Shown here: positions 1-5,132 of the stretch, piece by piece
Layout: each line of letters begins with the position of its first letter
Numbering within the stretch: position 1 is the stretch's first letter
Assembly (NCBI GenBank): GCA_005778315.1
Contig: SXOW01000065.1
Coordinates: 1-5,132, forward strand
Reading direction: 5' to 3'
DNA from: Acidobacteriota bacterium
GTDB taxonomy: Bacteria > Acidobacteriota > Vicinamibacteria > Vicinamibacterales > UBA8438
Length of the DNA stretch: 5,132 nt
Notes under the pieces: model-generated
The model's input: only the letters and a program-made list of their open reading frames with translations
Told to the model about the DNA's origin: nothing
Database searches by the model: none
Translations under genes and position numbers: made by a program

Positions 1-158
1 CACTCGTATCCCCGATTCCTGACGGCGCGACCGTCGTGATCGCGCCCAAGCGGTCGATCCTACCAGAAGGCCGTGCTGCCCGCACGACTCAGCCGGCGGT
101 ATTCACCGCTGAGTACGAGCCTGCGACAAGGCCCTGGCCTGAAGTCACGTACCGATGA
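1..158 (+). CDS. C-terminal end of an unrecognised protein (partial, runs off left edge)
   Basis: An open frame whose first full codon is at base 3 runs for 51 codons to a TGA at 156-158; the other two plus-strand frames hit stops within about 40 bases. The peptide contains IPDGATVVIAP near its start and ends with RPWPEVTYR. It has mixed composition, with hydrophobic beta-like stretches separated by proline, unlike the Arg/Pro-rich shadow frames elsewhere in the window. I do not recognise the family. No transmembrane segment or catalytic motif is visible in this tail. It lies on the same strand as the ATPase downstream, but a candidate promoter sits between them, so the two need not form one operon. 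No hairpin terminator follows the stop. The alternative is that it is a chance open frame, since 51 codons is short. Confidence 0.5.
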   Translation, partial: LVSPIPDGATVVIAPKRSILPEGRAARTTQPAVFTAEYEPATRPWPEVTYR

Positions 159-179
159 CGCACGGCGCTTCGACGCACG
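142..179 (+). repeat. 15-bp-period direct repeat upstream of the ATPase promoter
   Basis: The 8-mer GACGCACG occurs exactly at 157-164 and again at 172-179, a period of 15 bp. A degenerate third copy, AAGTCACG at 142-149, lies in the same phase and matches at 5 of 8 positions. The last copy ends two bases before a TTGACA hexamer at 181-186. Tandem half-sites that abut a -35 box are a common layout for transcription activators, so this is a candidate operator. That role is inference. An 8-bp exact repeat can also arise by chance in GC-rich DNA, and the first copies overlap the end of the upstream reading frame. Confidence 0.3.
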
Positions 180-180
180 T

Positions 181-209
181 TTGACAATCTGTGCACTCTT
201 CTTTACCGT
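181..209 (+). promoter_or_regulatory. Candidate sigma-70-type promoter for the ATPase gene
   Basis: A perfect -35 hexamer TTGACA lies at 181-186, followed by a 17-bp spacer and TACCGT at 204-209. TACCGT keeps the first two and last bases of a TATAAT-type -10 box. The spacing is optimal, and the local sequence (181-217) is more AT-rich than its surroundings. Transcription would begin near base 216. That places the most upstream in-frame start (GTG 191) before the transcript and favours the GTG at 281. The -10 match is only 3 of 6, so this rests mainly on the -35 box and the spacing. Confidence 0.45.
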
Positions 210-280
210 CTACCATTCCGAGGGGCCATCAAGAAATTCACCACCCCGCTGCCGCGTCAGCATTGCTAAGAAGACATCGC

Positions 281-1432
281 GTGCCGGCCGAGCGACCTAC
301 TATCGAACGACGAGTGCTGACCGCGCTCGAAGCCGCGCCGCCACGCATCCCCGTGGTCGTGGGTGGCTGCGGGAGCGGGCGCACCTCGCTGTTGAATCGG
401 CTCGGAGTCCGGCTTGGCGCCGACACGGAGAGTATTGACGTCGAACGCGTCGCCACCACACCCGAAGGGTTCCTGGCGGCGGTCACCACGAACAGCCGGT
501 GCCCTGCGTTGCCGGCGCGGCCCGGCTTCGAGGATCCGCGGGCGGCCCGGGCGGCCTTCGACCGTCTGTGCGCCTTTCTCGCTCAGGCCCGCACACCAGC
601 CGGCCGCAGTGTCACGTTCCTGCTCGATGAAGTCCTCGAGATCCGCACGTTTCAGAGTTTCCCGGGACTGCGGGGCGCACTGCGCGAGTTCTTGATCGCC
701 CTGTGTGACAGTCCGAATCGTTTCGTCTTGACCACCCGGTTCGCCGCCCGCGCGCGACGTCTGTTTCGTGATGCGCCGGACCGCTTCGACTTCATCCACC
801 TGCCCCCATTGAGTCCCACCGAAGTCAGCGCGGTGATTGCGAGTATCGACCTGGGCGCCTCGGAGGGCGAACGGCTCGAACTCAGCCGGATCATTCACGC
901 GCTGACGGGCGGACGTCCACGCTATGTCCGACTGTTGGCGGACGCCACCGCGGCGGTGGGAGCCGGTGATCCGGTCAGCGCCCTAGCCGCCAACATGGCA
1001 CCTGAGGCTCCGTTGTCGATGGCGTGCCGGTTTTGCTTCGAGTTGCGGCTGCATCGAGCGCGCGGCTACGGTGCACTGAAGGCGATTCTGCAGGTGCTGT
1101 CGCGCGAAGAGCCATTGACGCTGACTGAGGTAGCGGCTCGGCTCGGCCGGACCCCCGGATCCACCAAGGACTACCTGTCGTGGCTCGAAGATGTCGACCT
1201 GCTGGACGTGCGACAGAAACGATATAGCTTCGCCGACCCCGTGCTCCGTCTGTGGGTGCGGCTCCACGGCCAGGTCACGCCACCCAGCGAAGACGACCTG
1301 GCTCGCGAGGCGCAAGAATACGCCGTGGCACGTTTTCCCTACATGGAAACCGGGCCGATCGCCACTGCCCCGGTGGCCGCCAGCGGCCCAGGTCGGCGGG
1401 ATCAGTCCTGGAGCATGATCGAGATCGACTGA
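281..1432 (+). CDS. Archaeal-type P-loop ATPase (ATPase_2-like) with C-terminal winged helix
   Basis: This is a predicted soluble ATPase, about 383 residues from GTG 281. Walker A is GGCGSGRTS (residues ~28-36), Walker B is TFLLDE (~112-117), and a sensor-1-like strand RFVLTTR is at ~147-153. A TGGRPRYVRLL segment at ~209-219 matches the end of the lid region in ATPase_2/STAND-like proteins. A winged helix follows (~260-315). It ends in YSFADPVLRLWVRLHG, which resembles the DUF234-like tail of this family. The tail closes with the acidic/hydrophobic WSMIEID. GTG 281 is chosen because AAGAAG lies 7 bases upstream and a promoter lies between it and the longer alternative, GTG 191 (413 residues). 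Later GTG 314 is possible. The usual Walker A lysine is arginine, so catalysis may be altered. The winged helix suggests DNA or protein contact. Substrate and pathway are unknown. It stands alone and converges on rnc. Confidence 0.85.
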   Translation: MPAERPTIERRVLTALEAAPPRIPVVVGGCGSGRTSLLNRLGVRLGADTESIDVERVATTPEGFLAAVTTNSRCPALPARPGFEDPRAARAAFDRLCAFLAQARTPAGRSVTFLLDEVLEIRTFQSFPGLRGALREFLIALCDSPNRFVLTTRFAARARRLFRDAPDRFDFIHLPPLSPTEVSAVIASIDLGASEGERLELSRIIHALTGGRPRYVRLLADATAAVGAGDPVSALAANMAPEAPLSMACRFCFELRLHRARGYGALKAILQVLSREEPLTLTEVAARLGRTPGSTKDYLSWLEDVDLLDVRQKRYSFADPVLRLWVRLHGQVTPPSEDDLAREAQEYAVARFPYMETGPIATAPVAASGPGRRDQSWSMIEID

Positions 1433-1456
1433 TCGCAGAACGCGCAACACTGGGTG
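1433..1456. other. 24-bp convergent gap without a visible terminator
   Basis: The stop codons of the ATPase gene (1430-1432) and the RNase III gene (1457-1459, read on the minus strand) are separated by only 24 bp. The gap contains no stem longer than about 3 bp and no T-run on either strand. Transcripts from the two sides therefore probably extend into each other unless Rho or a distant signal ends them. Confidence 0.6.
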
Positions 1457-2410
1457 CTAGTCCCCTTCAAGCTGCCGGAGCGCGAGCTCCGCCGCGCGCT
1501 GCTCTGACGCCTTCTTGGTTCGACCCTCCCCCCGCGCCCACGCACGACCCTGGGCATACACCTCGGACTCGAACACCTTCCGGTGGGCCGGACCCGTTTC
1601 GTCGATCAGCCGGTAATCCGGCAGCCCCATCTCGTGTGACTGGAGATACTCCTGGAGGGCAGACTTGTGGTCCTGCGCGAGCCCGGAGGTCAGCCCGCCA
1701 GCACGAACAGCATCCAGCTGTGGGCGAAAACACCGTTCCAGAAAGCGTTCCGCGGCGGCGATGCCCCCGTCCAGATAGATGGCGGCGATCACCGCCTCGA
1801 GCGTATCGGCAATCAGCGACTGCTTGTGGCGTCCACCGGTCTTTTCTTCGCCGCGGCCAAGCAGCAGGTGGTCCCCGAGCCCCAGCTCGTCGCCCATCCT
1901 GGCAAGCGAGACCGTCGACACGATCATCGCCTTCGCTTTCGACTTCTGCCCTTCGTCCCAATCTGGGCATTCGCGAAAAAGCCGGTCCGCGATCACCAGC
2001 CCCAGCACCGCGTCACCCAGAAATTCCAGCGACTCGTTGTCGCGGACGCCGCCGCTGACATCTTCATGTGCCTTCGATCGATGGGTCAGGGCATGCTCAA
2101 GCAGGCCAGGGTCCGAAAACCGATAGCCAAGCGCCTCCTCCACGGCGCGAAACTCGTCCCTGATGCGGGTGAGTCGCGTGGCGACCTCATCACGGAACTC
2201 GTCGATCAGCCGTGCCGCCTCCGCCGCACGGTCTCGGTGCACCAACAACCGCACCTCACCCAGCCCGCGTACCGTGACGGGAAAGACCGATTGCGCCGCA
2301 CCTGACGAAACCACCGCATGGATGCCGTGCGTCTCAAGCAGACCACGCACCACGTCAGCCTCGATACTCGACGCCGTATGAAAGACGATGGCTGGCTCAG
2401 TGTCGATCAT
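1457..2410 (-). CDS. rnc: Ribonuclease III with N-terminal DUF2007-like domain
   Basis: RNase III cleaves double-stranded RNA in rRNA maturation and mRNA turnover. From ATG 2410 the product is 317 residues, against about 225-230 for typical RNase III. Residues ~7-75 form a DUF2007-like domain: IVFHTASSIEADVVRGLLETH-type start, then GLGEVRLLV and a closing helix. The catalytic domain spans ~85-232, with THRS and the signature NESLEFLGDAVL (~125-136; E126, E129 and D133 match E. coli E38, E41 and D45) and IADTLEA (D202 and E205 match D114 and E117). A complete dsRNA-binding domain (~247-314) starts HKSALQEYLQ and ends near KKASEQRAAELAL. No stop or convincing internal start separates the two parts. 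The ATG overlaps the phosphatase frame by 14 bp, with AGGGAG (2413-2418) close before it. A longer start at 2449 adds 13 non-conserved-looking residues. RNase III identity is near certain; the role of the extra domain is unknown. Confidence 0.95.
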   Translation of the reverse strand: MIDTEPAIVFHTASSIEADVVRGLLETHGIHAVVSSGAAQSVFPVTVRGLGEVRLLVHRDRAAEAARLIDEFRDEVATRLTRIRDEFRAVEEALGYRFSDPGLLEHALTHRSKAHEDVSGGVRDNESLEFLGDAVLGLVIADRLFRECPDWDEGQKSKAKAMIVSTVSLARMGDELGLGDHLLLGRGEEKTGGRHKQSLIADTLEAVIAAIYLDGGIAAAERFLERCFRPQLDAVRAGGLTSGLAQDHKSALQEYLQSHEMGLPDYRLIDETGPAHRKVFESEVYAQGRAWARGEGRTKKASEQRAAELALRQLEGD

Positions 2411-4559
2411 GGCTCCCTGACAATGGTTCGTGCGCCTTTGGCACGTCATCTACCCTGAGTAACACAAAGGTCATGTCGTCGTGCTGATCCGCGTCCCCCA
2501 CGAACGCGTCGACGTCGCTAAGAATCCGAGCCCGCAGCTCCTGCGACCCCAGCGCCGCATGGTCCTCGAGTAACCGGCTAAACCGATCTTCGCCGAACAG
2601 GTCGTACTCCTCGTTCATGGCCTCGGTGATACCGTCGGTGAATAGGACGAAGAGGTCGCCAGGGTGGATAGGCAGCGTGCACTCTTCAAGCGATTCTGCG
2701 AACCGCGCTTCGATGCCGTCGAGATGCAACCCCACAACGAGTCCGTCGGGGACGAGGATCTGCGTCCGAGGCGCGTCTGCGCCTTCGCTCGCAGCCAGAT
2801 AGAAGAGCGGCGTGTGCCCAGCACGCGCGTAGGTGAGCGTACACGCATCGAGGTCCACCACCGCATAGGTCATCGTGATGAACGTTCGGCTGTCAAGACT
2901 CGTGGCCAGGATACGATTGACTTCTATCAACAGGCGCTTGGGGCTCTGGTAGATCTGACTGAGCGCAAGAATCAGCCCCTTCAGTTCCGCCATATAGAGT
3001 GCCGCTGAAGTGCCCTTCCCAGACACGTCAGCGATCAGAACGCCCAATCGCCGGTCGCTCAAACGCACGAAGTCGTAGTAATCGCCGCCCACCTCGCGGG
3101 CGGGACGACACACCGCCGTGAGCTCCAGGCCCGGCATCGATACGGGGCCACCCGGCAGCAGCGACATCTGGATGTCGCGCGCGATCCGCAATTCCTCCTC
3201 GAGACGGCGCTTCTCTTCAGCCTGCTGCAACAGCGCGCCAATACTGCCGGTCATCGCGTTGAACGACGACGCCAGGTCGCCCAGCTGGTCCTGGGTCTCG
3301 ACGTGAATCCGATGGGACAGATCTCCGCGTCTCACTCGCTCGGTCCCTGTGAACAATTCGTGGACCGCTCCGGTGATGGACTTTGCCAACGCGAATCCCA
3401 TGACCAGCGCGACAACCTCGATCGTGAGGAACATCACACCAATCAGGACCAGGCTGACCACCAAGACGCCGGCCAGGTTGAACTCGCCGCCCTGCACCAG
3501 CAGTCCATACAGCACCGATGGCCGCACCTGAAATGACAGAGCGCCCCGACGATGCTCGCCGCTTGGCCAATCGAGCAGGTCCACAAACGATACCCACGGC
3601 AACCCACCGGCGGTCTCCAGCGGACCGGCCGGAGGACTCAGCTGCACGCTTCCTTTGGCAAGCTGGCTGGACGCGGGGGAGGCCACCTCCCCCGCCGCCG
3701 ATCCACTGCCGATGTCAATCAGGACGGTGCCACTGTCCGCTTGCACCCGAGCGACGACGGCCTCCGACAACGGCAGGTCGACCACGACGAGCACGTCCGT
3801 CGCGTCCACGCGCACCCGTTGGGCAGCGCGGGCCACGATGGTCTGCTCTCCCCCGGCGGTGGTCATCAGCATCCCGCCGGCGCGTCCCTCGACCCAGGCT
3901 GGCGACACGCGCGGCACCGGCGCATGGCCCCACGGGCCAACCGCAGCGCTCGTCGCTCCCGCGGGGCCGACACCCGCGCCCGCCACCAAGGCGATTGACG
4001 CACCCGGATAGCGCGCCCCTTCCACCTGCAGGCGACGGGCTAGCACGGCGTCCGCCTCGCTCAGGTCGGAAAGAGCCCCGAGGTCGGCCGCCGCCGCGGC
4101 CGCGACTCCCGTGGCGTCATCGACCATGGCGTCCAGACCCGTCTGGACCAGCGATGAACTGACCGTGAGCAGGAGCAGCGTCCCAGACAGGACGAAGAAC
4201 GACCCCAGCAACAGGAGCGGAACAAACCCGATCAGCAGATATGACAAGACCAGTTTTCGCCGAACCCGCCACAGGAGCCGACGCTGCAGGGACGCCAGCA
4301 GTCGAAACAGGAGATACCCAAGCCCCATGACGACCACAATCGTGGCCGCGGAATCGACCGTGCGCATCCAGCCGGGCGTATTCGGCCCAAGCGTGGCCAC
4401 CAGGACCTTCAGGGCCAGGGTGGCCAGCCAGATCCGTCCAAGGGTTGACGCCGCCGCCGCCCGTGCACGGCGCCGCAGCGCATACGCCACCCGACTGACG
4501 CGATTCGCCCCGGTCGGTGGCGTGTTGCCAACGGATGCCATCATGTCTGTCCGACTCAC
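2397..4559 (-). CDS. Membrane-anchored HAMP-SpoIIE/PP2C serine/threonine phosphatase
   Basis: A 720-residue signalling phosphatase of the RsbU/SpoIIE type, which dephosphorylates phospho-Ser/Thr, classically on anti-anti-sigma proteins. After a basic N-terminus there are likely transmembrane segments at ~43-58, ~70-90 and ~103-133. A ~225-residue extracytoplasmic region (~135-360) and a fourth segment (~362-392) follow. Then come HAMP (~390-440), a coiled-coil linker (~440-466) ending in the family signature RDIQMSLLP (461-469), and the phosphatase domain (~478-703). Metal-binding acidic motifs are intact: GGDYYDF (491-497), ADVSGKG (510-516), FTDGITEA (640-647) and DDMT (694-697). GTG 4559 is chosen because AGGG lies 7 bases upstream; ATG 4544 and ATG 4541 are alternatives. 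It follows cutA by 14 bp and overlaps rnc. No partner anti-sigma or STAS protein is in the window, so its target is unknown. The sensor region resembles nothing I can name. Confidence 0.93.
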   Translation of the reverse strand: MSRTDMMASVGNTPPTGANRVSRVAYALRRRARAAAASTLGRIWLATLALKVLVATLGPNTPGWMRTVDSAATIVVVMGLGYLLFRLLASLQRRLLWRVRRKLVLSYLLIGFVPLLLLGSFFVLSGTLLLLTVSSSLVQTGLDAMVDDATGVAAAAAADLGALSDLSEADAVLARRLQVEGARYPGASIALVAGAGVGPAGATSAAVGPWGHAPVPRVSPAWVEGRAGGMLMTTAGGEQTIVARAAQRVRVDATDVLVVVDLPLSEAVVARVQADSGTVLIDIGSGSAAGEVASPASSQLAKGSVQLSPPAGPLETAGGLPWVSFVDLLDWPSGEHRRGALSFQVRPSVLYGLLVQGGEFNLAGVLVVSLVLIGVMFLTIEVVALVMGFALAKSITGAVHELFTGTERVRRGDLSHRIHVETQDQLGDLASSFNAMTGSIGALLQQAEEKRRLEEELRIARDIQMSLLPGGPVSMPGLELTAVCRPAREVGGDYYDFVRLSDRRLGVLIADVSGKGTSAALYMAELKGLILALSQIYQSPKRLLIEVNRILATSLDSRTFITMTYAVVDLDACTLTYARAGHTPLFYLAASEGADAPRTQILVPDGLVVGLHLDGIEARFAESLEECTLPIHPGDLFVLFTDGITEAMNEEYDLFGEDRFSRLLEDHAALGSQELRARILSDVDAFVGDADQHDDMTFVLLRVDDVPKAHEPLSGSHDRH

Positions 4560-4573
4560 TTGAGCGCCCTGCG

Positions 4574-4945
4574 TCAGTCGCCAGGAGTGACGTCAGACGG
4601 TGGAGCGTCGTCCCCAGTCTCGGTCCCGCCGACCATGGCGTGGACCCAGGCAACGTATCGGTCGTCGCCGCCGGACACGGGCAGACACAGAAACTCCGGC
4701 GTCTCATACGGATGCAACTCCTGCACTCTGTCTCGAAGCCGCGATACCTGCTGTGTGGTGGTCTTGACGATGAGCTGGCGCTCGCGCGCGCGTTCGACCG
4801 CCCCACCCCATCGATAGATGGAATCGCCGGCCGGGAGTACATGTACGCAAGCCGCCAGCCGCTCGTCCACCAGGCTCGACGCCAACGCCACGTGGTCATC
4901 CTCCGGACAGGTGATCCATACGACAACCAAATCGCACGCCGCCAT
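4574..4945 (-). CDS. cutA: CutA1-family protein (divalent cation tolerance protein)
   Basis: A small cytoplasmic protein of the CutA1 family, known as trimers with a ferredoxin-like fold related to PII proteins. It was linked to copper tolerance in E. coli, though its biochemical role is unsettled. From ATG 4945 it has 123 residues, slightly over the usual ~105-115, because of a polar tail (GTETGDDAPPSD...). Family hallmarks are the opening VVVWITCP, LVDERLAACVHVLP (~26-39), IYRWGG (~43-48), LIVKTT (~58-63) and HPYETPEFLCLPV (~77-89) before YVAWV. The start is decided by the ribosome-binding run at 4951-4960: GTG 4951 would overlap that run, while ATG 4945 lies 5 bases beyond it. It is the first clearly identified gene of the minus-strand cluster, 14 bp before the phosphatase gene. 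Confidence 0.93.
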   Translation of the reverse strand: MAACDLVVVWITCPEDDHVALASSLVDERLAACVHVLPAGDSIYRWGGAVERARERQLIVKTTTQQVSRLRDRVQELHPYETPEFLCLPVSGGDDRYVAWVHAMVGGTETGDDAPPSDVTPGD

Positions 4946-4950
4946 CGCCA

Positions 4951-4960
4951 CCTCCCTCCT
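4951..4960 (-). promoter_or_regulatory. Strong Shine-Dalgarno site of cutA
   Basis: The minus strand reads AGGAGGGAGG here, two overlapping near-consensus ribosome-binding motifs. The last G lies 5 bases before ATG 4945, which supports that codon over the upstream in-frame GTG at 4951. It is by far the strongest ribosome-binding site in the window, suggesting cutA is translated more efficiently than the phosphatase and rnc that follow. Confidence 0.8.
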
Positions 4961-4996
4961 CTTTGCACCTAATCCCGTCGGCCGCTGCGACCGAAA

Positions 4997-5132
4997 CTAG
5001 TGCTGCATGCCGGAACCGCCGAGGCCACGCCGCCCGAGACGCACACGTCCGCCGATGGGGCCATCCTCGGCGTCTCGGCCGCGACCGACCCAAGGCACGC
5101 TCCCTCTTCGCCCCGTGCGCCAGAACCAGGCG
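4997..5132 (-). other. Possible 3' end of an upstream minus-strand gene
   Basis: Reading the minus strand from the right edge, one frame stays open for 44 codons to a TAG at 4999-4997. It would encode a Trp/Arg/Gly-rich tail that opens with AWFWRTG and ends with GSGMQH. Third positions are mostly G or C, as in the real genes here. The evidence is weak, because a second minus-strand frame and one plus-strand frame (ATG 5007, Pro/Arg-rich) are also open to the edge. I recognise no family. If real, the gene would lie about 50 bp upstream of cutA and could head the operon. If not, this stretch is the cutA leader, although I see no convincing promoter in it. Confidence 0.25.

Noticed and set aside
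24..46. Perfect 7-bp inverted repeat GGCGCGA / TCGCGCC with a 9-base loop
   Set aside because: It lies inside the partial reading frame, has no T-run after it, and is short enough to be chance in GC-rich DNA.
266..898. 210-residue minus-strand open frame antisense to the ATPase
   Set aside because: The opposite strand encodes intact Walker A and B motifs, and this frame shows no motif.
281..1432. ATPase as part of a phage-defence or toxin system
   Set aside because: No nuclease, toxin or partner gene adjoins it, its neighbours are housekeeping or signalling genes, and there is no sign of mobile elements or compositional shift.
1252..2058. 268-residue plus-strand open frame spanning the end of the ATPase gene and antisense to rnc
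   Set aside because: Its composition is Pro/Arg/Ser-rich. It is open only because high GC content depletes stop codons, and it has no domain or ribosome-binding site.
1667..2305. 212-residue plus-strand open frame antisense to rnc
   Set aside because: It is entirely antisense to strongly conserved RNase III coding sequence, and no family resemblance is seen.
2411..2449. Upstream ATG 2449 as the rnc start
   Set aside because: It would add 13 residues (MTCQRRTNHCQGA) before the DUF2007-like domain and enlarge the overlap with the phosphatase gene to 53 bp. It does have an AGGG nearby, so it is not fully excluded.
3518..4162. 214-residue plus-strand open frame antisense to the phosphatase sensor region
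   Set aside because: It is a proline/arginine-rich translation typical of an antisense frame in GC-rich DNA.
4117..4968. 283-residue minus-strand open frame across cutA and the phosphatase N-terminus
   Set aside because: It overlaps two genes with clear family motifs in other frames, and its translation is Arg/Trp/Gly-rich with no recognisable domain. It is a GC-rich shadow frame.

Overview
The window is GC-rich bacterial chromosomal DNA. G or C dominates third codon positions, two of the five start codons chosen or considered as primary are GTG, and genes are packed with overlaps or gaps of a few bases. The gene set is an archaeal-type ATPase_2 protein, a SpoIIE/PP2C phosphatase with a HAMP domain, a DUF2007-type domain joined to RNase III, and CutA. 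This would suit an environmental, Gram-negative-type lineage such as Acidobacteriota. That placement is a guess from gene content and composition, not a demonstrated assignment.

Layout, left to right. Bases 1-158 (+) hold the last 51 codons of an unrecognised gene. Bases 142-209 carry a candidate promoter region: a short direct repeat with a 15-bp period that abuts a perfect TTGACA box. From about 281 to 1432 (+) lies a P-loop ATPase with a C-terminal winged helix, whose Walker A lysine position holds arginine. It converges on a three-gene minus-strand cluster with only 24 bp between the stop codons and no visible terminator.

The minus-strand cluster reads from right to left in transcription order: cutA (4945-4574), a 720-residue membrane-anchored HAMP-SpoIIE/PP2C serine/threonine phosphatase (4559-2397), and rnc (2410-1457). 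The cutA-phosphatase gap is 14 bp. The phosphatase and rnc reading frames overlap by 14 bp. This spacing indicates co-transcription and probable translational coupling. The rightmost ~135 bases may hold the 3' end of another minus-strand gene, but the evidence is weak.

The most notable feature is the rnc product. A DUF2007-like small alpha/beta domain is fused in frame, with no stop and no convincing internal start, to a complete RNase III (catalytic domain plus dsRNA-binding domain). The ORF sits directly behind a membrane-anchored phosphatase gene. This suggests, by inference only, that dsRNA processing may be linked to an envelope or stress signal. I saw no RNA genes, CRISPR arrays, insertion sequences or integration sites.
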